DNA from: Lota lota
Lineage: Eukaryota > Chordata > Actinopteri > Gadiformes > Lotidae
Direction: 5' to 3'
Assembly: GCA_026745465.1 (NCBI GenBank)
Contig: JACYXH010000334.1
Span: 1 to 64,000 of the forward strand
DNA length: 64,000 nucleotides
Shown here piece after piece: positions 23,446 through 35,740 of the stretch (its first letter is position 1; the number at the start of each line of letters is the position of its first letter). Below the pieces are notes generated by a model, which saw nothing but the letters and a program-made list of their open reading frames with translations, made no database searches and was not told where the DNA came from. A program made the translations under genes and the position numbers.

Positions 23446-24143
23446 TCAACACCCTTGTAAGTGCGTCCACTGGCCTGTCACCATTCATGTACCCATTGAG
23501 AGCCCAACCGCCCCTGTTCCCTGCCTCGGAGGCAGAGATCACAGTCCCCACTGTCCAGGCTCTCCTACGCCGTTGCCAGCGTACGTGTTGTCCTGCTCCG
23601 TGCGTCCGCCCGCTCCCAACTCCAGGCACACAAGCGCCGACAACCGGTTCCGCAGTACTCCGCCGGGAAAAGGCCCCAGTCCCCTACTCTGCTGTCTCCT
23701 CCGTCCCCGGCGCCGCCTCCTCCCCTGGCGATTGACAGCATTCCATGCGTACATTGGTAGACGCCTCCTTGATGTGCTTCGTCGTGGTCGACGACGTGCG
23801 TCCGCCCGCTCCCAACTCCAGGCATACAAGCGCTGAATCGGTCCCGCAGCACTCCGCCAGGAAGAAGCCCCGGTCCTCTAGTCCGCTGTCTCCTCCCTCC
23901 CCGGCGCCGCCTCCTCCCCGGTTGATCGACAGCATTCCGGCGTACTCGGGTAGACGCCTTCTTGATGTGCGTCGTCGCTGGCAGATGACGCCAGTTTTTA
24001 GTGGACTTGGAGGGCTATGGACCTGAGGAGCGGTCCGGGGTACTCCTAGTCGCATCCTGGACGCCTCCCTAACCCGCTATTTTCACCGCCAACACCCTCC
24101 CTTGTCGTGCGTCCGCCTGGAGGCGTCCGTTGAGGGGGAGTAC
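23446..24143 (+). pseudogene. Integrase/chromodomain module (copy 2, module 2)
   Basis: It starts at the integrase ASTGL-equivalent (CACCCTTGTAAGTGCG, with a stop codon). It has two linker repeats, the second with a small deletion (AAGCGCTGAATCGG, about 23829-23842). Chromodomain core near 24002. The G-run is interrupted by an A (TGAGGGGGAG). Confidence 0.8.
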
Positions 24144-24506
24144 TGTCACACCCTCTCCCCTTTCCGTCCAATTCCGCCATCTAGTGGCAGAGAGCCTCCA
24201 TTACCGCTCATGCTCCCTCTGATTATTTACACCTGCACTCAATAACCAATCACCCACCACAGTACTTAAGCACTGGCTTCCAACATAGTCAGTGTTAGTT
24301 AGTAAGTTAACCTCACACTCGGTAACTTCGAACTCGCCTTTTAGACTCCGTTGTTCCTGTTCCCGTTACGGGTCCCGCTCCCGTTCCGGTTCTTTTCCCT
24401 CTAGTTCTCCCCGGTTCCGTTCCGACTCCTGCTTCAATTCATCTGATTGCATTCCCGTTATTGACTACCCGCCTGCCAACGAACCTCTGCCTTCCTGACT
24501 ACAGAC
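24144..24506 (+). mobile_element. Truncated chromovirus LTR (copy 2, second)
   Basis: It shares the GGCAGAGAGCC variant with the LTR at 22668, suggesting the second module arose by tandem duplication within copy 2. Confidence 0.75.
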
Positions 24507-24925
24507 TGCAGCCTTGTGGCCACCAGCCCCGCTGCAACCGTGGCCTCCTGGCTCCAAACAGCTGTGGTCTCTTGGCTCCAGGCCCCAGTTCCCGCAGCCG
24601 TGGTCTCCGGGCTCCAAGCCCCAGCCCCAGCAGCAGGGGTCTTCTGGGCCAAAGCCCCAGCTGCAGTGGCCTCCTGGCCCCAAGCCCCAGCCCCAGCAGC
24701 TGTGGTCTCCGGGTTCCAAGCCCCAGCCCCAGCAGCTGTGGTCTCCTGGCTCCAAGCCCAAGCCCCAGCAGCAGGGGTCTCCTGGGCCCAAGCCCCAGCT
24801 GCAGTGGCCTCCTGGCTCCAAGCCCCAGCCCCAGCAGCAGGGGTCTCCTGGTCCCAAGCCCCAGCGGCCTCCTGGCCCTGAGCCCCAGCCCCAGCAGCAG
24901 TTGCCTCCTGGTCCCAAGCCCTCAA
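24507..24925 (+). repeat. GC-rich minisatellite (copy 2, array c)
   Basis: The most regular array: almost all units are 36 bp, with long open frames on both strands. Confidence 0.9.
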
Positions 24926-25837
24926 CACCCTTGTCAGTGCGTCCACTGGCCTGTCGCCATTCATGTGCCCATTGGGAACCCAACCGCCCCTGATCCCTGC
25001 CTGGGAGGCAGATATCACAGTCCCCACTGTCCAGGCTCTCCTACGCCATTGCCAGCGTACATGCTGTCCTGCTCCAAGCGTCCGCCCGCTCCCAACTCCA
25101 GGCACACAAGCGCCGACAACCAGTTCCGCAGTAGTCCGCCGGGAAAAGGCCCCGGTCCTCTACTCCGCTGTCTCCTCCGTCCCCGGCGCCACCTCCTCCC
25201 CGGACGATTGACAGCATTCCAGCGTACATTGGTAGACGCCTCTTTGATGTGCGTCGTTGCGATCGACGACGTGCGTTCGCCCGCTCCCAACTCCAGGCAT
25301 ACAAGCGCCGACAATCGGTTCCTCAGCAATCCGCCGGGAAGAAGCCCCGGTCCTCTAGTCCGCTGTCTCCTCCGTCCCCGGCGCCGCCTACTCCCTGGGT
25401 GATTGACACCATTCCGGCGTTCACTGGTAGACGCCTCTTTGATGTGCGTCTTCGCGGTCGACGACGTGCGTCGCCCGCTCCCAACGACGTGCGTCCGCCC
25501 GCTCCCAACTCCAGGCATACAAGCGCCGACAATCGGTACCGCAGCACTCCGCCGGGAAGAAGCCCCGGTCCTCTAGTCCGCTGTCTCCTCCCTCCCCGGC
25601 GCCGCCTCCTCCCCGGTTGATCGACAGCATTCCGGCGTACTCGGTTTGGCGCCTTCTTGATGTGCGTCGTCGCTGGCCGACGACACCAGTTTTTAGTGGA
25701 CTTGGAGGGCTATGGACCTGAGGAGCGGTCCGGCGTACTCCTAGTCGCATCCTGGACGCCTCGCTAACCCGCTATTTTCACCGCCAGCACCCTCCCTTGT
25801 CGTGCGTCCGCATAGAGGCGTCCGTTGAGGGGGGTAC
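24926..25837 (+). pseudogene. Integrase/chromodomain module (copy 2, module 3)
   Basis: Three linker repeats (about 25080, 25275 and 25490). A GTACTCGGTTTGGCGCC variant before the chromodomain core is shared only with copy 5 (about 63043). Short G-run, then the LTR. Confidence 0.8.
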
Positions 25838-26200
25838 TGTCACACCCTCTCCCGTTTCCGTCCAATTCCGCCATCTAGTGGCACACAGCCTCCATTACCC
25901 CTCATGCTCCCTCTGATAATTTACACCTGCACTCAATAACCAATCACCCACCACAGTACTTAAGCACTGGCTTCCAACATAGCCAGTGTTAGTTAGTAAG
26001 TTAACGTCACACTCGGTAACTTCGTCCTCGCCTTTTGGACTCCGTTGTTCCTGTTCGCGTTACGGGTCCCGCTCCCGTTCCGGTGCTTTTCCCCCTAGTT
26101 CTCCCCGGTTCCGTTCCGACTCCTGCTTAAATTCATCTGATTGCCTTCCCGTTATTGACTACCCGCCTGCCAACGAACCTCTGCCTTCCTGACTACAGAC
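25838..26200 (+). mobile_element. Truncated chromovirus LTR (copy 2, third)
   Basis: TGTCACACCC start. It carries the CTCTGATAATTTACACC variant, which is also found in copy 5 (about 61622) and in no other LTR of the window. Confidence 0.75.
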
Positions 26201-26607
26201 TGCAGCCTCGTGGCCACCAGCCCCGCTGCAACCGTGGCCCCCTGGCTCCAAGCAGCTGTGGTCTCTTGGCTCCAAGCCCCAGTTCCCGCAGCCGTCGTCT
26301 CCGGGCTCCAAGCCCCAGCCCCAGCAGCAGGGGTCTTCTGGGCCAAAGCCCCAGCCCCAGCAGCAGGGATCTTCTGGGCCAAAGCCCCAGCTGCAGTGGC
26401 CTCCTGGTCCCAAGCCCCAGCCCCAGCAGCTGTGGTCTCCGGGTTCCAACCCCCAGCCCCAGCAGCAGTTGCCTCCTGGTTTCAAGCCCCAGCGGCCTCC
26501 TGGCCCCAACCCCAGCAGCTGTTGTCTCCTGGTTCCAAGCCCCAGCCCCAGCAGCTGTGGTCTCCTGTCTCCAAGCCCCAGGCCCAGCAGCAGTTGATTC
26601 CAGACAA
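26201..26607 (+). repeat. GC-rich minisatellite (copy 2, array d)
   Basis: Terminal array with 36/30-bp units. It ends GTTGATTCCAGACAAAAAGC before the A-run, as in array c of copies 1, 3 and 4. Confidence 0.9.
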
Positions 26608-26963
26608 AAAGCTAAAAAAAAAATATATATGTTGCAATAAAAGCATTTTACAATTTATATAAATTAGTTCATCCTTTCAAGTGAATGTACAGATGGATAG
26701 TATGAGAAAAAGGACAACCCAATTCTGTTTTCCCCCTTACGTAAATAGGTTGGCCTCATAGCACACGCTGGCATTCGCTCAAATGGAACTTGTGCTCGTA
26801 AATTGCTATATAAGCTTGTCAATGGCTGTATAGACCTTATACCATCGTCAATAAGTGAAGCACCATCGTATTTAAAACAAAACACAACGTTTAAGCTCAG
26901 AAACACATTGTGGTCAAAAAGTGATTATCTTGCACTGAAAGCATTTTTCCGCACGTAAATAGC
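26608..26963. repeat. AT-rich segment and inverted satellite remnant, no chromovirus (copy 2)
   Basis: A-run, TTGCAATAAAAGC, then the same AT-rich sequence as 13746-14083 with one divergent minus-strand monomer (about 26808-26958). At CGTAAATAGCAC the sequence jumps directly to plus-strand satellite, with no gag, integrase or 3' LTR. The jump is identical to that at about 4392. Confidence 0.8.
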
Positions 26964-29900
26964 ACTATACAACCATTCATAAGCTTAGTTATACTTTTCC
27001 ATTTAAAGTGGGAAAAAGCCTACCTTTCTTTTTTTATGTGATGACAATGCTTTTCAGCACGAGAGAATCACCTTTTTGACCACAATGTGTTTCTGATCAT
27101 ACACATCAACATGAACAAGATCAACATGGTGTGTTGTGTTAAAAACGATTATGCTTCACCACTTGATGACGGTGTAAGGTCAATTCAACCATTAAAAACC
27201 TTAGTTACACTTTTCCATTAAAGTGGGTAAAAAGCACCATGCCATTTTTAATGCGCGGAAAATGCTTTACAGAGCGAGAGAATCACTTTTTGACAACAAT
27301 GTGTTTCTGAGCATAAACATGGTGCTTTGTGTTCAAAAAGATGGTGCTTTACCACTTGATGATGCTATAAGGTCTATACAACCATTCACAAGCTTAGTTA
27401 TACTTTTCCATTTAAAGTGGGAAAAAGCCTACCTTTCTTTTTTTATGTGCGGAAAATGCTTTTCAGAGTGAGAGAATACATTTTTGACCACAATGTGTTT
27501 CTGATCATAAACATGGTGTGTTGTGTTAAAAACGATGGTGCTTCACCACTTGATGATGGTATAAGGTCAATTCAACCATTAAAAACCTTAGTTACACTTT
27601 TCCATTAAAGTGGGTAAAAAGCACCATGCCATTTCTAATGCGCGGAAAATGCTTTACAGAGCGAGAGAATCACTTTTTGACAACAATGTGTTTCTGAGCA
27701 TAAACATGGTGCGTTGTGTTCAAAACGATGGTGCTTCACCACTTGATGACAGTATAAGGTCTATACAACCATTCACAAGCTTAGTTATACTTTTCCATTT
27801 AAAGTGGGAAAAAGCCTATCTTTCTTTTTTTATGTGCGGAAAATGCTTTTCAGAGTGAGAGAATACATTTTTGACCACAATGTGTTTCTGATCATAAACA
27901 TGGTGTGTTGTCTTAAAAACGATGGTGCTTCACCACTTGATGATGGTATAAGGTCTATACAACCATTCACAAGCTTAGTTATACTTTTCCATTTAAAGTG
28001 GGAAAAAGCCTACCTTTCTTTTTTTATGTACGGAAAATGCTTTTAGAGCGAGAGAATCAATTTCTGACCACAATGTGTTTCTGATCATAAAATTGGTGTG
28101 CTGTGTAAAAAACGATTATGCTTCACCACTTGATGATGGTATAAGGTCAATTCAACCATTAAAAACCTTAGTTACACTTTTCCATTAAAGTGGGTAAAAA
28201 GCACCATGCCATTTTTAATGCACGGAAAATGCTTTACAGAGCGAGAGAATCACTTTTTGACAACAATGTGTTTCTGAGCATAAACATGGTGCGTTGTGTT
28301 CAAAACGATGTTGCTTCACCACTTGATGACAGTATAAGGTCTATACAACCATTCACAAGCTTAGTTATACTTTTCCATTTAAAGTGGGAAAAAGCCTACC
28401 TTTCTTTTTTTATGTGCGGAAAATGCTTTTCAGAGTGAGAGAATACATTTTTGACCACAATTTGTTTCTGATCATAAACATGGTGTGTTGTGTTAAAAAC
28501 GATTATGCTTCACCACTTGATGATGGTATAAGGTCAATTCAACCATTAAAAACCTTAGTTACACTTTTCCATTAAAGTGGGTAAAAAGCACCATGCCATT
28601 TTTAATGCGCGGAAAATGCTTTACAGAGCGAGAGAATCACTTTTTGACAACAATGTGTTTCTGAGCATAAACATGGTGCGTTGTGTTCAAAACGATGGTG
28701 CTTCACCACTTGATGACAGTATAAGGTCTATACAACCATTCACAAGCTTAGTTATACTTTTCCATTTAAAGTGGGAAAAAGCCTACCTTTCTTTTTTTAT
28801 GTGCTGAAAATGCTTTTCTGCACGAGAGAATCACTTTTTGACAACATTGTGTTTCTAATCATAAACTTGGTGTGTTGTTTTAAAAACGATGGTGCTTTAC
28901 CACTTGATGATGGTATAAGGTCTACACAAACCATTCACAAGCTTAGTTATACTTTTCCATTTAAAGTGGGAAAAAGCCTACCTTTCTTTTTTTATGTGCG
29001 GAAAATGCTTTTCAGAGTGAGAGAATACATTTTTGACCACAATGTGTTTCTGATCAGAAACATGGTGTGTTGCGTTAAAAACGATTATGCTGCACCACTT
29101 GATGATGGTATAAGGTCAATTCAACCATTAAAAACCTTAGTCACACTTTTCCATTAAAGTGGGTAAAAAGCACCATGCCATTTTTAATGCGTGGAAAATG
29201 CTTTACAGAGCGAGAGAATCACTTTTTGACAACAATGTGTTTCTGAGCATAAACATGGTGCGTTGTGTTCAAAACGATGGTGCTTCACCACTTGATGACA
29301 GTATAAGGTCTATACAACCATTCACAAGCTTAGTTATACTTTTCCATTTAAAGTGGGAAAAAGCCTACCTTTCTTTTTTTGTGTGCGGAAAATGCTTTTC
29401 AGAGCGAGAGAATACATTTTTGACCACAATGTGTTTCTGATCAGAAACATGGTGTGTTGTGTTAAAAACGATTATGCTTCACCACTTGATGATGGTATTA
29501 GGTCAATTCAACCATTAGAAACCTTAGTTACACTTTTCCATTAAAGTGGGTAAAAAGCACCATGCCATTTTTAATGCGCGGAAAATGCTTTACAGAGCTA
29601 GAGAATACATTTTTGACCACAATGTGTTTCTGATCAGAAACATGGTGTGTTGTGTTAAAAACGATGGTGCTTCACCACTTGATGATGGTATAAGGTCAAT
29701 ACAACCATTCACAAGCTTAGTTATACTTTTCCATTAAAGTGGGAAAAAGCTACCTTTCCTTTTTTAATGTGCGGAAAATGCTTTACAGAGTGAGAGAATC
29801 ACTTTTTGACAACAATGTGTTTCTGATCATAAACTTGGTGTGTTGTGTTAAAAACGATGGTGCTTCACCACTTGATGAAGGTATAAGGTCTATAGAACCA

Positions 29901-31050
29901 TTCACAAGCTTAGTTATACTTTTCCATTTAAAGTGGGAAAAAGCCTACCTTTCTTTTTTTATGTGCGGAAAATGCTTTTCAGAGTGAGAGAATACATTTT
30001 TGACCACAATGTGTTTCTGATCAGAAACATGGTGTGTTGTGTTAAAAACGATTATGCTTCACCACTTGATGATGGTATTAGGTCAATTCAACCATTACAA
30101 ACCTTAGTTACACTTTTCCATTAAAGTGGATAAAAAGCACCATGCCATTTTTAATGCGCGGAAAATGCTTTACAGAGCTAGAGAATACATTTTTGACCAC
30201 AATGTGTTTCTGATCAGAAACATGGTGTGTTGTGTTAAAAACGATGGTGCTTCACCACTTGATGATGGTATAAGGTCTATACAACCATTCACAAGCTTAG
30301 TTATACTTTTCCATTTAAAGTGGGAAAAAGCCTACCTTTCTTTTTTATGTGCGGAAAATGCTTTTCAGAGCGAGAGAATCACTTTTTGAACACAATGTGT
30401 TTCTGATCATAAACTTGGTGTGTTGTGTTAAAAACGATGGTGCTTCACCACTTGATGATGGTATAAGGTCTATACAACCATTCACAAGCTTAGTTATACT
30501 TTTCCATTTAAAGTGGGAAAAAGCCTACCTTTCTTTTTTTATGTGCTGAAAATGCTTTTCTGCACGAGAGAATCACTTTTTGACAACATTGTGTTTCTAA
30601 TCATAAACTTGGTGTGTTGTTTTAAAAACGATGGTGCTTTACCACTTGATGATGGTATAAGGTCTACACAACCATTCACAAACTTAGTTATACTTTTCCA
30701 TTTAAAGTGGGAAAAAGCCTACCTTTCTTTTTTTATGTGCGGAAAATGCTTTTCAGAGTGAGAGAATACATTTTTGACCACAATGTGTTTCTGATCATAA
30801 ACATGGTGTGTTGTGTTAAAAACGATGGTGCTTCACCACTTGATGATGGTATAAGGTCTATACAACCATTCACAAGCTTAGTTATACTTTTCAATTTAAA
30901 GTGGGAAAAAGCCTACCTTTCTTTTTTTATGTGCGGAAAATGCTTTTCAGCACAAGAGAATCACTTTTTGACAACAATGGTGTGGTTGTGTTCAAAACGA
31001 TGATGCTTCACCACTTGATGATGGTATAAGGTCTATACAACCATCCACAA
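26964..31050 (+). repeat. 193/194-bp satellite array between composite copies 2 and 3
   Basis: About 21 plus-strand monomers. A dimeric 387-bp order recurs (variants at 27223, 27610, 28190, 28577 and 29159). The last ~900 bp (30126-31050) follow the same variant order as 8719-9640, so the duplicated composite unit includes the end of the preceding satellite. Confidence 0.95.
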
Positions 31051-31440
31051 CCTCCTGGCCCCAAGCCCCAGCCCCAGCAGCTGAGGTCTCCGGGTTCCTA
31101 GCCCCAGCCCCAGCAGCTGTGGTCTCCTTGCTCCAAGCCCCAGCCCCAGCAGCAGGGGTCTCCTGGCCACTAGACCCAGCCCCCAGTTCCCTCCTGGTTC
31201 CATGCCCCAGCGGCGTCCTGGCCCTGAGCCCCAGCCCCAGCAGCAGGGGTCTCCTGGTCCCAAGCCCCAGCGGCCTCCTGGCCCCAAGCCCAGCCCAGCA
31301 GCAGTTGCCTCCTGGTTCCAAGCCCCAGCGGCCTCCTGGCCATAAGCCCCAGCAGAAGTTGCCTCCTGGTCCCAAGCCCCAGTGCCTCCTGGCCCTGAGC
31401 CCCAGCCCCAGTAGCAGTTGCCTCCTTGTCCCAAGCCCTC
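31051..31440 (+). repeat. GC-rich minisatellite (copy 3, array a)
   Basis: Near-identical to 9644-10036. Two small differences break the frame: CCACTAGACCC (stop, about 31168) and a missing base pair near AAGCCCAGCCCAGC (about 31287). Confidence 0.9.
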
Positions 31441-31459
31441 AACACCCTTGTCAGTGCGT

Positions 31460-31985
31460 TGTTACGGCTGCCGTCGGCACCCTCATGTGTTCTGAGATGC
31501 AAGCCGAGGATTCGTGGGAGGCGGCATGCAACACTGTCTGGCCAATGGAAGAAGGCTGCCTCCAGTTTAAAAGGCCTAATTGATTGCAGCTGAAGGCAGC
31601 TGCCAGACCAGATCCATTTTGTACCTGATTTTTGTGAGAGTAAGGAAGTGGGCCAAGGCTAGAGAAAAATCTCTCTGAAATTAAGAAGTCGTGTATAGTT
31701 TCATTAGGTTCAGGGGTGCTGTGAGTATTGTATTTTTGTTTACCAACTACCTTAGTGAGAGAGGACTTTTGTTTAACCTTTTTGTTTCTTATGAAGTTAG
31801 CTACCGTTCCTTTTCAGGATCTTTTTGTTATGATCTGTTTTTGATTTCCACAACACCCATCGGCCTTATCTTCCGTTGTAAACTCCTTTGTTAACTTTGT
31901 CTTTTAAAAATAAATATCCTTTCAAATACCAATTACACCTGGTTTTATGTTTATGTCCTGATACCCCTAGCTACAGGACGTAACA
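31460..31985 (+). mobile_element. Solo LTR of the Gmr1-like element (copy 3)
   Basis: 526 bp, TGTTACGG to CGTAACA, flanked by GCGT at 31456-31459 and 31986-31989. Same target site as the solo LTR at 10049. One private substitution is visible (CCACAACACCC instead of CCACAGCACCC, about 31850). Confidence 0.95.
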
Positions 31986-32662
31986 GCGTCCACTGGCCTG
32001 TCGCAATTCATGTGCCCATTGGGAGCCCAACTGAGCCCCTGTTCCCTGCCTGGGAAGGCAGAGATCACAGTCCCCACTGTCCAGGCTCTCCTAAGCCATT
32101 GCCAGCGTACGTGCTGTCCTGCTCGTGCGTCCGCCCGCTCCCAACTCCAGGAACACAAGCGCCGTCAATCGGTTCCTCAGCACTCAGCCGGGAAGAAGCC
32201 CCGGTCTTCTAGTCCGCCGTCTCCTCCGTACCTGGCGCAGCTTACTGCCTGGGTGATTGACAGCATTCCGGCGTTCACTGGTAGACGCCTCTTTGATGTG
32301 CGTCGTCGCGGTCGACCACGTGCGTCCGCCCCCTCCCAACTCCAGGCATACAAGCGCCGACAATCGGTACCGCAGCACTCCGCCGGGAAGAAGTCCCGGT
32401 CCTCTAGTCCGCTGTCTACTCCCTCCCCGGCGCCGCCTCCTCCCCGGTTGATCGACAGCATTCCGGCGTACTCGGTTAGACGCCTCCTTGATGTGCGTCG
32501 TCGCTGGCCGATGACGCCAGTTTTTAGTGGACTGGGAGGGCTATGGACCTGAGGAGCGGTCCGGGGTACTCCTAGTCGCATGCTGGACGCCTCCCTAACC
32601 CGCTATATTCACCGCCAGCACCCTCCCTTGTCGTGCGTCTTCCTGGAGGCGTCCGTTGACAC
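31986..32662 (+). pseudogene. Integrase/chromodomain module (copy 3, module 1)
   Basis: As 10575-11252, with two linker repeats and a deleted polypurine tract. It differs by a one-base loss in CTGCTCGTGCG (about 32121) and a CTCAGCCGGG variant. Confidence 0.8.
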
Positions 32663-33028
32663 TGTCACACCCTCTCCCGTTTCCGTCCAATTCCTCCATC
32701 TAGTGGCACACAGCCTCCATTACCCCTCATGCTCCCTCTGATTATTTACACCTGCACTCAATAACCAATCACCCACCACAGTACTTAAGAACTAACTTCC
32801 AACACAGCCAGTGTTAGTTAGTAAGTTAACCTCACACTCGTTAACTTCGTCCTCGACTTTTAGACTCCGTTGTTCCTGTTCCCGTTACGGGTCCCGCTCC
32901 CGTTCCGGTTCTTTTCCTGCTAGTTCTCCTCGGTTCCGTTCCGACTCCTACTTCCATTCATCTGATTGCCTTCCCGTTATTGACTACCCGCCTGCCAACG
33001 AACCTCTGCCTTCCTGACTACAGACTGC
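32663..33028 (+). mobile_element. Truncated chromovirus LTR (copy 3, first)
   Basis: TGTCACACCC start. ACTTAAGAACTAAC variant shared with copies 1 and 4. Truncated at the minisatellite. Confidence 0.75.
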
Positions 33029-33445
33029 AGCCTCGTGGCCACCAGCCCCGCTGCAACCGTGGCCCCCTGGCTCCAAGCAGCTGTGGTCTCCTGGCTCCAA
33101 GTCCCAGTTCCCTCAGCCGTGGTCTCCGGGCTCCAAGCCCCAGCCCCAGCAGCAGGGGTCTTCTGGGCCAAAGCCCCAGCTGCAGTGGCCTCCTGGCCCC
33201 AAGCCCCAGCCCCAGCAGCTGTGGTCTCCGGGTTCAAAGCCCCAGCCCCAGCAGCTGTGGTCTCCTGGCTCACAGCCCCAGTCCCAGCAGCAGGGGTCTC
33301 CTGGGCCCAAGCCCCAGCTGCAGTGGCCTCCTGGCTCCAAGCACCAGCCCCAGCAGCAGGGGTCTCCTGTTCCCAAGCCCCAAAGGCCTCCTTGCCCTGA
33401 ACCCCAGCCCCAGCATCAGTTGCCTCCTGGTCCCAAGCCCTCAAC
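33029..33445 (+). repeat. GC-rich minisatellite (copy 3, array b)
   Basis: Same unit order as 11621-12030, with scattered substitutions. Confidence 0.9.
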
Positions 33446-34335
33446 ACCCTTGTCAGTGCGTCCACTGGCCTGTCTCCATTCATGTACCCATTGAGAGCCC
33501 CTGTTCCCTGCCTGGGAGGCAGAGATCACAGTCCCCACTGTCCAGGCTCTCCTATGCCGTTGCCAGCGTACGTGCTGTCCTGCTCCAAGCGTCCGCCCGC
33601 TCCCAACTCCAGGCACACAAGCGCCGACAACCAGCTCGGTAACCTCCCGTACTCCGCCGGTCCTCTAGTCCGCTGTTTCCTCCGTCCCCGACGCCGCCTA
33701 CTCCCTGGGTGATTGACACCATTCAGGCGTTCACTGGTAGACGCCTCTTGATGTGCGTCTTCGCGGTCTACGACGTGCGTCTGCCCGCTCCCAACGACGT
33801 GCGTCCGCCCGCTCCCAACTCCAGGCATACAAGCGCCGACAATCGGTACCGCAGCACTCCGCCGGGAAGAAGCCCCGGTCCTCTAGTCCGCTGTCTCCTC
33901 CGTCGCTGGCGCCGCCTACTGCCTGGGTGATTGACAGCATTCCGGCGTTCACTGGTAGACGCCTCTTTGATGTGCGTCGTCGCGGTCGACGACGTGCGTC
34001 CGCCCCCTCCCAACTCCAGGCTTACAAGCGCCTACAATCGGTACCGCAGCACTCCGCCGGGAAGAAGCCCTGGTCCTCTAGTCCGCTGTCTCCTCCCTCC
34101 CCGGCGCCGCCTCCTCCCCGGTTGATCAACAGCATACTCGGTTAGACGCCTCCTTGATGTGCGTCGTCGCTGCCCGACGACGCCAGTTTTTAGTGGACTG
34201 GGAGGGCTATGGACCTGAGGAGCGGTACGGGGTACTCCTAGTTGCATCCTGGACGCCTCCCTAACCCGCTATTTTCACCGCCAGCACACTCCCTTGTCGT
34301 GCGTCCGCCTGGAGGCGTCCGTTGAGGGGGGGTAC
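33446..34335 (+). pseudogene. Integrase/chromodomain module (copy 3, module 2)
   Basis: Three linker repeats. It has a private 8-bp deletion (CAACAGCATACTCGG, about 34127-34141) just upstream of the chromodomain core. A G-run remains before the LTR. Confidence 0.8.
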
Positions 34336-34700
34336 TGTCACACCCTCTCCCGTTTCCGTCCAATTCCGCCATCTAGTGGCACATAGCCTCCATTACCCCT
34401 CATGCTCCCTCTGATTATTTACACCTGCACCCAATAACCAATCACCCACCACAGTACTTAAGCACTAACTTCCAACATAGCCAGTGTTAGTTAGTAAGTT
34501 AACCTCACACTCGGTAACTTCGTCCTCGACTTTTAGACTCCGTTGTTCCTGGGCTCTGGTCCGGGTCCCGCTCCCGTTCCGGTTCTTTTCCCTCTAGTTC
34601 TCCCCGGTTCCGTTCCGACTCCTGCTTCAATTCATCTGATTGCCTTCCCGTTATTGACTACCCGCCTGCCAACGAACCTCTGCCTTCCTGACTACAGACT
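34336..34700 (+). mobile_element. Truncated chromovirus LTR (copy 3, second)
   Basis: TGTCACACCC start after GGGGGGGTAC. It carries the GGGCTCTGGTCC variant seen in the second LTR of copies 1 and 4. Confidence 0.75.
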
Positions 34701-35120
34701 GCAGCCTTGTGGCCACCAGCCCAGCTGCAACCGTGGCCTCCTGGCTCCAAACAGCTGTGGTCTCTTGGCTCCAAGCCCCAGTTCCCGCAGCCGTGGTCTC
34801 CGGGCTCCAAGCCCCAGCCCCAGCAGCAGGGGTCTTCTGGGCCAAAGCCCCAGCTGCAGTGGCCTCCTGGTCCCAAGCCCCAGCCCCAGCAGCTGTGGTC
34901 TCCGGGTTCCTACCCCCAGCCCCAGCAGCAGTTGCCTCCTGGTTTTAAGCCCCAGCGGCCTCCTGGCCCCAAGCCCCAGCAGCAACTGCCTCCTGGTTTT
35001 AAGCCCCAGCGGCCTCCTGGCCCCAAGCCCCAGCAGCTGTGGTCTCCGGGATCCAAGCCCCAGCCCCAGCAGCTGTGGTCTCCTGTCTCCAAGCCCCAGC
35101 CCCAGCAGCAGTTGATTCCA
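34701..35120 (+). repeat. GC-rich minisatellite (copy 3, array c)
   Basis: As 13301-13716, but without the in-frame TAG (CCCCAGCAGCAG instead of CCCCACTAGCAG). Confidence 0.9.
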
Positions 35121-35740
35121 GACAGAAAGCTAAAAAAAAAAAAAAAACAGTTGCAATAAAAGCATTTTACAATTTATATAAATTAGTTCATCCTTTCAAG
35201 TGAATGTACAGATGGATAGTATGAGAAAAAGGACAACCCAATACTGTTTTCCCCAGTACGTAAATAGGTTGGCCTCAAAGCCCACGCTGGCATTCGCTCA
35301 AATGGAACTTGTGCTCGTAAATTGCTATATAAGCTTGTCAATGGCTGTATAGAGCTTATACCATCGTCAATAAGTGAAGCACCATCGTATTTAAAACAAA
35401 ACACAACGTTTAAAGCTCAGAAACACATTGTGGTCAAAAAGTGATTATCTTGCACTGAAAAGCATTTTTCCGCACGTAAATAGCACATACTATGGAGGCC
35501 AATATAGTTTGCTCAAATCTTATTTCAAAATGGAACTATATTGTGCGGGGACCTGTCTCCTACCTTATCTAAAGTTTTAGGCAATGGGGAATGTTACATT
35601 CAAAAGTTATAATCACTTTTACACACATAAGCGTTTCCCAGCTGTTTGCAATCAACAGTTGTTGTTTTTTCACTTTTGATGGAAACATGTTATTAAGCTT
35701 GTCAATGGTTTGTATAGACCTTATACCAATACATCAACTG
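35121..35740. repeat. AT-rich segment with A-run and inverted satellite remnants (copy 3)
   Basis: Long A-run (about 35131-35147), then the same AT-rich sequence as 13746-14340. A short deletion removes one TTGTGCTCG block (about 35536). Minus-strand satellite remnants lie at about 35322-35485 and 35665-35738. No gene is seen. Confidence 0.75.
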
